Shown: piece by piece, positions 1 to 14,100 of the stretch
Layout: each line of letters opens with the position of its first letter
How positions within the stretch are numbered: the stretch's first letter is position 1
Assembly: GCA_022316685.1 (NCBI GenBank)
Contig: JAKJHU010000046.1
Location: forward strand, 7,043,001-7,107,000
Direction of reading: 5' to 3'
Origin: Progne subis subis
Taxonomy: Eukaryota > Chordata > Aves > Passeriformes > Hirundinidae
Length of the DNA stretch: 64,000 nucleotides
Translations under genes and position numbers: made by a program
The notes under the pieces: model-generated
What the model saw: only the letters and a program-made list of their open reading frames with translations
Databases searched by the model: none
What the model was told of the DNA's origin: nothing

Positions 1-2
1 AC

Positions 3-4036
<4,034 letters not shown>

Positions 4037-4087
4037 GGCGGGATGGGGACGCGGACACAGACGAGACCGCTGGGCCGCCAGCGCCGC

Positions 4088-4093
4088 TTTGAA
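4088..4093 (+). promoter_or_regulatory. KIF11: CHR-like element (TTTGAA)
   Basis: TTTGAA, the core of the cell-cycle genes homology region bound by DREAM/MuvB complexes, lies 20 bp from the CCAAT box. Spacing of this order to NF-Y sites is typical of G2/M genes. It reads TTTGAA on the plus strand, antisense to KIF11. A second copy in the KIF11 sense orientation is at 4152-4157. Six-base motifs occur by chance, so this is suggestive only. Confidence 0.4.
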
Positions 4094-4113
4094 CCGCGCA
4101 CCGCCCGGCCCGA

Positions 4114-4118
4114 CCAAT
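4114..4118 (+). promoter_or_regulatory. KIF11: CCAAT box (NF-Y site) of the KIF11 promoter
   Basis: CCAAT within gaccaatcag, a close match to the NF-Y core with flanking CAG, about 80 bp upstream of the KIF11 ATG. Relative to KIF11 it is in inverted orientation (ATTGG), the common orientation in G2/M promoters. Assignment is by motif and position only. Confidence 0.6.
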
Positions 4119-4340
4119 CAGCAGCGGCCCCGGGGCACCACGGGACGGGAATTCAAATCCTGGGGGCGGCAGTGCTGCTCCGCCCCCGGCACCGTGAGCT
4201 GGGCGGGTTCCGCCGGGCCGGCGTCCTTCCCCAAGCCCCGGTGCTGCCGATCCCGCCGAACCGTGACACGAACCCTCCCTACGGCTAGTCTGTGCCGCCA
4301 GGACCGCGAGGGGCAAGCACGACAATGCCTGGCCTCCTCC

Positions 4341-7300
4341 GCGGCTCCCGCTGACACCCACGGGTCTGAGGGCAGCCAGACTCCTCGCCTGCTGTCAGTA
4401 TTCAACAGTAACATCATCCGTATCGCCCTTTGTCACAGGTTAAACCCTCCGGCCACCCGTTCTTCTGTCCCCCTAGCTCTCCAGCTGGCCCACGATTTCT
4501 TTAAACATCACGACAAATAAGGAACACCTCACCAACGCCTTGCGGAATTGAGACGTTACTCGGCCTGTCTAAAACAATGATCGGGTTCCTATTTACCCAG
4601 TGGGGCACCGCCGTTACCATTCCCAACAGGGCACCTGCTGTCCCCTCGGCAGGACGTGCCCCAGCGCAGGTTGCCAGGCGGACCCTACCCCCAGAGGTGC
4701 ACTTCTGGCCATGCCTGCAGAGCTCTGCTCTGCTCCCTCTGTGCCTTGTGCCAGCTTCAGCTCAGGCAGGTCCCCAGCACAATTTGTCTATGTCAGTCTG
4801 AATTCCACACTTAACCTTCCACGTGTTTACAGGTTGCTATTGCCTTATCAAGTCGTGGGAAAATCCTATGTAAGAATGAAAATAAGTAGTTATATGCTCG
4901 GGACAAAGCACCACTAGTGCACCACATCCATCCTTTTACTTTGAAGCAACATCATGCGAACCGCTTTGCCTGTTTATGTCACTCTGGCTTCCCTGTGAGA
5001 GCTTCCTCTGAGGCACTATTAAATGCTTTGCTAGGTGGAGATCTATGAGGTCTTCTGCATAGAGGGGAAGAAGCAGATGTTAGAGGAGATTCAACTCGTC
5101 TGATGTGCTTTTTTTTAAAATCTGTACTGGCTCCTACCTGTTATGGCCTACAGTGCTACAGTGCTTTGCTCTTCTTCCAGGGCCTTCGCAATTTCTCAAA
5201 TTTAGATTGCCAATTTATAATTCTGCAGGTGTCCACACCCTTTTCCCCCCCTAAAGTTAGCTGCTTTGAATCTTATTATACTTCTCTCCTCCATGAGTTC
5301 TTAAAGTTAATAACAAATGAATCCTAACCCATAAGGCTTGCAGTAATTTTCCTGACAGTGACATGAAGTAACATCCCATTATGCTCCCCTACCATTTATC
5401 TTAAGACTTAGAATAATGTCAGAGTCAATCAATCTTACATTAGGCACAAAGAACAAAAAATAAACACTAATAATCACAATAAGATATTTTGCTTCAGCTA
5501 AGTAAAGATTTAACCAAGCGGGAAAATAAATATAATCCATGGTAAACATATTGAGAACACCTTTATTAATTTTTTTTTTTTTTTTTTGTATTCCATCTAT
5601 GTTAACAGCAAAAATCACTTGTACTGACAATTGTGTAGTAGTTACTGCTAGACTGAAAAGTCAAATGCAGGTATGAAAATAATCTAAATATTTACCTTTT
5701 GCTCTATACTCCTTCATATGGATTACACAAAAGATGGCAGCACTGGAACACAAAACTCTTCCAACTTCTGCTTGTTTGTTCTTTTCTAGTATGAAAGTCA
5801 TATTTTTCCTCAAAATATAACATCTCTCACAGACACTAAAGGAATCATTCAAACCTGCATTGAAACAATAAGTTATTTGATTTAACTGAAAGCTAAATTT
5901 GGCTGACAGCTACTTTTGCTATAGCTGTGGTAAGTGTAAAACACATATTTCTGGTAATCAAGTTAGCTTAAAAAAGCATACAGTTTAATAGCTGCAAGTC
6001 TGTTTTACAAGGTCAGTTTATAGCATAAGTTGTACATTTTCTTAGACTAGGTAGAGCCTAATGATACTAATACACTATAAACACAAACTGAGTAACAGAG
6101 AGCTAGCATTTCATAAGCAATAAAAATAAATGTGAGAAAAAGGAAACAATAATATTTAGGCCACAGTCTTAACAGTCGTTGGGAGAATGACCTTTAAGAA
6201 GACAGGTACTTCATCTGTGACAAATGTTTTATTTTGTTTAAAGAGAGACAAAAACATGACAGAAACCTAAATTATATAATAATTTATATACAACAGCAAA
6301 TGTAACTATTTCAGAAGAGAATATTAATCCCCAAGTATGAATCAAGAATTTTTAACTATGAATTTTTAACTTGCAAACAAAAAGCTGTTGAATTACAATG
6401 ATATTCACAGACGAAATAAACACTGTTTTCCTAGGGCCTGTACCAGACCACTTGGGGAATTGTAGGTATGGAGGCCTGAAAAAGTAGTAAAATTGCTTAT
6501 ATGGAACATGATTACTTACGAATGAAGAAAGATTATATAAGATACAATAATGGAGAAATATAATTAATACAAATTATAAGGTTGGGTGAGACTTCTTCAA
6601 GGCTTAGTAACACCTGTTTTGATTGCCAGGATGCTATACAACGTATCAACTGCATTGAGCACGTGGAGAGTTTAATATTTAGTACTATAATGGCTGATTA
6701 ATCGCATATTCACATTAAAGGGGGAATCACCTGCACCTCAGATAAACAAAAAGCTATTTCTAGTCTTTGAACAGCCTGACCAGTTGGCCAGTAATATTCT
6801 AAAGCCTGTTCTCCACACACAGTAAGTTAAACAACAAGGACATACACAAGAGAGTACTGGTATGTTCTCAGCTGAGGACAGGGCTCTCTTTCAGTCAAGG
6901 TAAAAGAATAGCCATGGCACTGTTAAAAGAAAAGAGAAAATGCAATAAAATAACTACCTTCTTGTTAAAAATTAAGCACTCGATGCATATAACAGGATTA
7001 AAACCAGAACTGGTTTCAACTAACCAGGAAAATATACAGAATTAAAGAGTTCTTTTCTTAGACATGTATGCCAGACCACTGTCCAGCACAGATGGTAGCA
7101 CTTTTACATCTTTTTATAGTCGCTGTAATAAAAAATTAGTGGCATCATAGGGGGATGTATGCATTTGTGTGATTAGTTTAGAGTTAAGCAAGTAATTTTC
7201 CATACAGTTACCTATTTTCAGTTAAAACTTGCATCTGGATGACATCCTTTAGGTAACAAGAAAAGAAACAATTAATGGAAACATTGGAAACACCCAGACT

Positions 7301-8146
7301 TGACAGCACTGACTGAAGTCAACAGGAAACGTCTCTTTCGCCTACCTTTTAACTTAATTATTTTATTAATTTAGTTTTCCTCATTCAGTATTTTTATACT
7401 GGGAACAGCCAATAGACAATTCTTTTTTCATATATGTCTCGTCATGAAGTCGTTGCCATTTATTTTGGAGTGGAAATAACAATCATAAGTTATGCATTTT
7501 TTTCAGCCCGAGGCCAGTTTGCTACAAAGGTCTAGTATATACAATTACAATTTGAATTGAGTCCAAAATTTTATCTATGTGGAAAAGACATACTTCCATT
7601 AGAACCCTAACAACACTGTACTTAGGAATTTCACACTTACTGTCTCTCAGCTTTCAGGCTGAGATAAAATACTGTTTTATACTAAATTATTTTTAACCTA
7701 TCTATTTTGAAGATCACTTCCCCTCACTGTACATTTATGTCAAATATCCTGAAGAGGGATCTCTACACTGCTACTTCATAAGGTTTTTTCATGGGAGTAT
7801 TTGAATAATTTCCACATTTACTCTAAATTATACTTAGGCTCATTTGATCTTTTAGGCAACACCTATTTTTCTGCTAGGGCAGATGAAGAAGGCAGGACCA
7901 AAGGCACCAATTGTCTATGAGCAATTAAAGTTTCATGGGGAAGAAATCTTAGTTGCAGGACCAGACTGAGAAAGGAATTTCACTGAAAGTCCTCTTTACT
8001 TTTGCTGAGGGTGTCCTATTAAAAATATCTTTAAAGCATGGAAAAGAGACCCAAAACAGCGTATGACCGTAATTTTGGCTAGTATAAATGGACATGGAGA
8101 GGGGTCAGAGTATAACAACACAACCTGATTTTAATAAACACCTGTG
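4341..8146. other. Intergenic DNA between KIF11 and the solo LTR
   Basis: AT-rich non-coding sequence with short open frames only, none with recognisable protein similarity. A run of 17 T lies near 5571-5587. No RNA gene or clear transposon was recognised. Confidence 0.7.
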
Positions 8147-8706
8147 TGTTCTGGCTTTGGTTGGAAGAGTTAATTTCTTCTGAGAGTCTGGCACAGTGCT
8201 GTGTTGTATATTCAACGTAAGAATAATGTTGGTAACACACTCATGTCTTGGTTGTTGCCAAGTTGTGTTTATTCTGCATCAGGGACTTTATTGTGTCTCA
8301 TTCTCTGCCAGGGAGGAGGTGCAGGGTCAAAAATAACCTGGGAGGAAGCATAGCCAGGACAGGTGACTTGAACTGGCCAAAGGGATATTCCACACCGTAA
8401 AATGTCATTCCCAGAATATAAACTAAGGATTTATATTACCAGTTACCCAGAAGGGCCTGATTGGGCCTGGGGCAGAGCCTGGCACTGGTTAGCAGGTAGT
8501 GAGCATTTGTATTGTGCATCACTTATCCTTTTTCTTTTTATAATCACTACTATCATTATTTAGTATTATTATAACTTATTTTGTTTCAGTTACTAAACTG
8601 TTCTTGTTTTAACCGTCAAGTTCTACTTTTGATTCTCCTCCCCACTACACCGGGACGGGTGGAGGGTGCCTGATTCTTAGTTGCCGGCTGGGATTAAACC
8701 AGGACA
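8147..8706 (+). mobile_element. Solo LTR of an avian endogenous retrovirus
   Basis: A 560-bp block starting TGTTCTGGCTTTGG and ending TTAAACCAGGACA has TG...CA ends and an LTR-like layout. A TATAAA motif is at 8417-8422, preceded by GGCCAAAGGGATATTCC, a phrase I recognise from a widespread bird LTR family. A T-rich stretch and the GTTGCCGGCTGGG segment lie near the 3' end. The 8-bp flanks cacctgtg and caccagtg match at seven positions and may be an aged target-site duplication, although retroviral duplications are usually 4-6 bp. No internal viral region is present, so this is a recombined solo LTR. Family naming needs a repeat-library search. Confidence 0.8.
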
Positions 8707-10380
8707 CACCAGTGACTTTGAATAGCCACTAAATAAGCTTACAATGGATAAGATAGGTGTAAAGTACAGTAGGTGTGACCTCTATTGCATATCTCTGCTG
8801 CGATAGCTATGTTAGATGCGTGAGGAGGCGTGATCTTTCATCACACCACGGAAACAGAAGTGCTTGTTTTAGACTCACCTTTTAGCAGACCACCAGAGTC
8901 TTGCTCGCAGAGTCTACCTTGCTTCCCCAGGATTGCCCCCGTATGTACTAGGCAAGACTTAGAGGAAAAGGCAGGATTTATTAGAGCAGCTAAATATAGA
9001 TCAGGCCAGCATTAGCTAAATATGTACTACATTAGGCTAACAAACTCTCTGTCGGGACCCGAAAAAAGAGTAAATTGCCTGAAACTGTGTAATTCTATAG
9101 CATTAACCACTACATGATAACTGTATTAACACTAAAGGTAGAAGTATTTCTAGTGTACATTCAATTTAACAGAACTACTCGAATTCACCTCTTAATCCCC
9201 CAGCTGCTCCCGAAGGGGAGGAGACAGATTGTGAAGGGCACTAACCCTGGCAGTGCTTCTGTCAGACACCATGGCATGAGCCTCTCTGACGCACTGCCAA
9301 CAGCAGCAGGGTGGAATTCAGATTTAACAGCTCACCATCTATCCTGTCCTCTTTCAGTCCAGCTTGGTCTTCACTTTTACACGCACTAGGAACTGGAAAA
9401 AACCCAGACTGCCTCAAACTAGAATCCCATGAGGATATTTTCACAGGAGTTAACATACTGCGTTAAAATTAGGCACCCACACAGTTCTAAATCCAAACAG
9501 TTGATTGAGGTGAAAACTACCAAATGCCTTGCTCCAACCAGGATGAGTTAACTTGAGTTCCATGTCTAAACTGAGGCCAGAAGCGTGGGTGTACTTGCTG
9601 CAGGCACAAATATTTTAAACCGGGAGCTCAGGTAGGGACAAGAGCATCTCTATAGCAGCACAGACCTCCCTGGAAACCAGCAGATGAAGTCTACCCAAAT
9701 TCCCTGATAGATTTCCTTGATTCCCCGTTGATTCTGCTGACCATATGAAGCAGTATGCTGCCACTTCTTAACAGCAATTTCAACCAAAGCAGACTAAAGT
9801 ATAAAGTTACTTCTGATACCTCTTCAATTCCATCTTTGAGTACAGGAACAACCTTAGGTAACTCATCTGACCACATCTTTCTACCTTTTTATGACAGGAG
9901 GGTTCTGTGAATTTCCAACTGTGAGATACTCCATCTTTTATTAAAGACAAGCAGTTGGGAAGCTAAAATCAGGCATTAAGTGTAACACATTGGTTTTGTC
10001 TTTTTTTTTCCCTTCATACCTCTGAAAGATAAGACATAGAAAAATAGATACACATGAAGAAAGCGTATTACCAGAACTTCAAACAGTGGTAGGTTTTTTT
10101 GTTTGGTTGGTTTTTTTGTTTAGCGGGGGGAGGGGGGGAGGTTTTTTGTTTGTTTGTTTGTTTTTGGTGGGGTTTTTTTGTGGGTTTTTTTTTTTTCTTT
10201 CTTAAATTTGGTTGGTTTTTTTCCTAGAAAGGAATTAAAGCAACCAGCCACATCCACGACTTTCCCGTAAGAAAATCTACCAATGGGGGAAAAAAAAAAA
10301 ACCCGCCCTAGAACCCCAAATCTAAGGTTTTATAACAGAAGTTCAACCTTCTCGAGCATTTACACCTCGTAAACCCATCC
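8707..10380. other. Intergenic DNA between the LTR and the IDE CpG island
   Basis: No gene recognised. Short frames at 8830-9400 have no recognisable similarity. The stretch 10087-10200 is a T/G homopolymer-rich tract described separately. Sequence becomes GC-rich from about 10380. Confidence 0.65.
10087..10200 (+). repeat. T/G-rich low-complexity tract upstream of IDE
   Basis: Alternating T runs and G runs include G6-A-G7 at 10125-10138, a (TTTG)n stretch and GGTGGGG. The G strand is the plus strand. It ends about 200 bp before the IDE CpG island. Confidence 0.8.
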
Positions 10381-10984
10381 TGCGAGGCGAGTCCTGTGTC
10401 CGGAGCAGCGGGGCCGCAGATCTCCGTGGCAGGTGAGCGGCGGCCAGCGGGCTCCCAGAGGAGCGCCCTAAGGAGGGAGAGCTGCCGGACAGCGACCTCT
10501 CCCCGGGGGACGGAGGATTTTGACACCCGAAATCTCTGCCTCTCAGGACGGCACTGCACCCACTGTGCTCAAATTACGAGGAGTCTAATTACCTTTTGTC
10601 TTGGCGGACGCCGCCAGGGACGCGGAGCACGGCCGCCAGGAAGCGGGCGGGCCGCGATACGGTCCCTCCGCGGGTGCAGCCCGGGGCCGCCCCGCCGCCC
10701 TTCGCGCCGCAGCCCCGTCCGCCTCCGCCGGGCGCGGCCCCCCCGCCGAGGCGAGTGTCGCCCCGGCTCCCCGCCCAGCCACCCACCCCCTCCACCGCCT
10801 CCGCCTCCTCCCAGAGGCCCCCGGCCCCCTCCTCAGCCGCAGCCCCGGCTCTCCCGGCGGCAGAGGCGGCAGCTCCCGGTACCCCCAGGTACGGGTCCCG
10901 CCAGGCCCGGGCGCGGAGGGCGGACGGGACCCCGCGGGCGCCGGGAGGGATTGGCCGGGCGGCGGGGGGAGGCGGGCGGAGAAC

Positions 10985-11011
10985 ATGGCGCCGGGGAGCG
11001 GCGCGTGCTGA
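10985..11011 (+). other. Possible upstream ORF in the IDE 5' leader
   Basis: ATG GCG CCG ... TGC TGA gives an eight-codon frame (MAPGSGAC) that ends 61 nt before the IDE start. It matters only if transcription starts upstream of 10985. The same ATGGCG may instead be a YY1 site near the TSS. Confidence 0.3.
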
Positions 11012-11072
11012 GGCGAGCGCGGCCGGGCGGCGGCGGGGAAAGGCCGGTGCTGGCGGCGGAGCCGCCAGGGAT

Positions 11073-11185
11073 ATGCGGCAGCGGCTGTTCCCTGTGCTGA
11101 GCCGGGCTCTGCCGGGCTGGACGCGCCTCTGGGCCGCCCCGGCCTCGCGCTCTTTTCCTCAGGGCCGGCGGCGCAGCTCTCTCGG
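11073..11185 (+). CDS. IDE: IDE exon 1 (residues 1-37, Gly38 split): mitochondrial presequence
   Basis: ATG at 11073 (G at -3), then [17 protein letters not shown] and onward to GRRRSSL and GG of Gly38, with the donor at 11186 (gtacgg after CTCGG). Nine Arg and no acidic residue in 37 positions, as in mitochondrial presequences. It is poorly conserved against mammals, which is normal for this exon. The join to exon 2 gives GFQKE, matching the human GFQKK junction, which fixes the donor. Confidence 0.88.
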
Positions 11186-14100
11186 GTACGGTGCGAGTGC
11201 GGCGGGGCCGGGGCAGGGCCGCGGGTCCCGGGGCCCGGTGACCCGGGGTCGTGGGGCCGGAGTGCCCCCGCGGTGTTGTGTAAGAGGCGGCGGCGCGGCC
11301 GGGCGGGGGCACCTTGTGAGTCCAGGGGAGTGCCCGCCCTGCCCCGAGTGCGGCGGGGAGCCGGGGGAGCTCGGGCCGCGGAGTGGGGCTGGCGCCGGAG
11401 CCTCCCGGGGAGGCGGTGGGCGAGATGGGGGCGGCAGGGCCGTGTGGCGAGGAGGCCTGAGCCCTGCCTTGTGTCCTGCCATGAGTCCTGCTCCGCCGCC
11501 CGGGAGAGTCCGAGCTGACGTGCTCCGGTGTTTGCAGCTGCGCCTCTTTTGAAAAAGCAGGCTGGGTCATCAGCCGTGTGGCTTTCGTTGCCCGGGGGCT
11601 TGCTTAGTTGTTCTCCTTCCCTCTCCAAAAACGTCCGTGAATTGTCGTGTTACTTAACTTTCCATGTCTTCCTAAGACATAATTATGAAAAAAAAAGTTT
11701 GAAATCTTTAAGAAGAAACTGCTATCAGTTACCCAGACTTGATGGGAGTGGCTTCTTCAGTTTCTGGCGAGTTATCTGGTACTGGCATTGTGCGGGGTTA
11801 GTTATTGTGTGTTTGTGTTCCCAGTGTCACTGGCTCCAGTGGGGAGAGCGCAACTAACCTCGATTAGGAGAGGAGCGGGCGGGAGGCTTGGCATAGCTCA
11901 CTTTTAGAGGCAATTTAAACTGCGTAACAACTCGACAAAGTTTGTCCGGGAAGGGAGGTGGGGTAAGGGACGAAGGCTAGGTTGTTTTCATTCTTTCATT
12001 AACGCTGTATCTGTTACCTTAGTAGCCAAACCTATTTTTAATACCGCACAAGTTAGAGACGTCAAAAGTAGCATCTTTCCGGGGGAAAAGAAGTGAGTTG
12101 TGATGACTCATACTGTCGGCGCTCGTGTGTCAAAATTCGGATGTGCTGTTACTGTTCATTATTGTTATTTATGCTTCAGAATTGTAAAGGTAATCCAGAG
12201 TGTATATTCGAGCCAATGCTTTTATCAGGCTGTAGTTTCTCCTGCTAGATCACTCCTCTTTATGCATGTGAATATATGCAGTATTTGACTTAATATATGT
12301 GAGTAGGCCTGGTATGTTTTCATACTGCCTACAACCATGATTTAATAATCAATTTGATTTTAATTGTGAATAAGGATTTACATAAATGATAACGAAATGA
12401 GAGCAGGTTTGTGATGATTTCTTTTTAAGATGCGAAAACTAAAATTCTTTTTTTCACGTCCCTGTTCCCATCTCTGTATTTTGTTCATGCTTGAACTTTT
12501 TCTTTTCATAACATTTTTGACCTTGATCTCTATGTCAAGTAGCAAGGTATTTTCTCAATTACAACTTATCTCCTTTTCATCTGATGTACAGCATTAAAAT
12601 TGTCTATTCTATCTGGGAATTCTATGTTTGCCCGCTTTTTTTTGTTAACTTTCTCCTTTCTGTCTTCAGTCAGTGTTAGGCTTTGGTTTAATCCCTCGGA
12701 TGAAACGGTACCTTTGGGAATTGGTGAAGTGTCAAGTATGTAACTTATTTTGCACATGAATACAGAAGCGCTCCCCTCCCCCGTTAGATCCAGAAGAGGG
12801 AAGGGAAAAGAAGTTCATTACCTCCGGTGTTTCACTGTACTGGAAGGTATTAACGGCTCCTAGCTATAGGGGTCATTGCTGGTTATTGTAGAAGTAATTT
12901 ATTAAAAGTGCAGTCAGACCATTTGAGAAATGGCATCTGGGGTTGGTATTTTTGATTCAATTATTCTGTTGTATTAGATGCTTTTACAGTGACTTTGGTG
13001 TCTGATCTTTTAACAGCAATAGAAATCAAAAAGTTTGTAATAAACTTCTAGAGAAATCGTTTTAATCAGTTTTGTGTCTGGTTGTATATTTGTATATGCC
13101 TGATCTGTCACTGAGTGTCTTTGCTTTCAGCTTTTATGATGCCTTTATGTTGCTAAAATATTTCTTATGACATAGCACTGTATGTATATAATAAGGTGAT
13201 TTTTGATGGATCCCGTTTGAAGTTGCTTCGCTGCAGCTTTCTATTGAAAACTTACCTTCTGCATCTTGTTTTTAGAATAAGTCAGAGCTGTAGCTTGCCT
13301 GAACAATTGATATGGAAAAGAATGCTGTAGAGCTGAGAGTTTATTTATATTTTTAACAGTAGAACCAGAACTGAATTGTCCAAAATTGTAAAAACTAAAC
13401 TACAGAATAGGTGAACAGCCAGGACTTCATTTGTTGAGGCACCGCTGACTCTTGTCAACTGCTCATTGTTACAGGTTTGTTGCTCATGTCAAAGCTCTAG
13501 TGTTAGATAAACAGTTGCTTTAAATGTGGCATTACAGTGCTTTTAAATGATTCAGAATTCTAAATTTCTCTCTGTTTTTGTTGCTAGATCAGTTTTTCTT
13601 GCCAGTTCTCTCATCTTTCTGTGAAGTTCTTGTTGTTATGCAGTATAACTGAAGTTTTAGTCTCATCTTGTTGTTTGGTTTTTTGTTTTTTTTTTAATTC
13701 AAATCTCACAAGTTTTTCTTTTTGAGGGTATAAGACAGATGGTAGCATAAAGCATTAAGTGAGTTGGCTTTACAAGGAGTTTTGGGCAATCTGATGTGCT
13801 ACTTGCACATAGAATCTATGAAGTACACATCAAAACTCAGTTAGGATAAAGCACAGAGGCCTCTCCTGTAGCATCCAGTTTAACATTTCCCGCTGTGCGT
13901 GCAGGGCCATGCACTAGACACCACTACAGTCCTGGGGTTGTGGAGCAAGCCCTGCAACTGTAGGGTGATGGGAGAAAAATGTCAGGGGAGAGGAAGAGAG
14001 AATGGGAGCCATTGGTCTGCAGATATTCAATTAATAAAGCAATTAATTGAATTAATGAGTACATTTCTTAAGAAAATGTCTAAAATATGCTTTGAAGCAG

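Larger units (their letters stand above)
10380..11540 (+). promoter_or_regulatory. IDE: IDE CpG-island promoter, 5' UTR and exon 1 region
   Basis: About 1.1 kb of very GC- and CpG-rich DNA centred on IDE exon 1, flanked by AT-rich sequence. No TATA box was seen. An ATGGCG (YY1-like core) occurs at 10985-10990 and the IDE ATG is at 11073. Broad CpG-island initiation is expected, so the TSS cannot be assigned. Many long overlapping frames on both strands here result from lack of AT-rich stops and are not genes. Confidence 0.8.

Noticed and set aside
9030..9070. Segment with 'tctgtcgggacccg', considered as the edge of another retroviral element
   Set aside because: Isolated phrase without LTR ends, a primer-binding site or neighbouring viral sequence.
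10396..11628. Several long overlapping reading frames (up to 347 codons) on both strands around the IDE promoter
   Set aside because: They are Arg/Pro/Gly/Ala-rich, overlap in all frames, and result from the scarcity of AT-rich stop codons in the CpG island. Only the 37-codon IDE exon 1 segment is supported by family similarity and splice phase.
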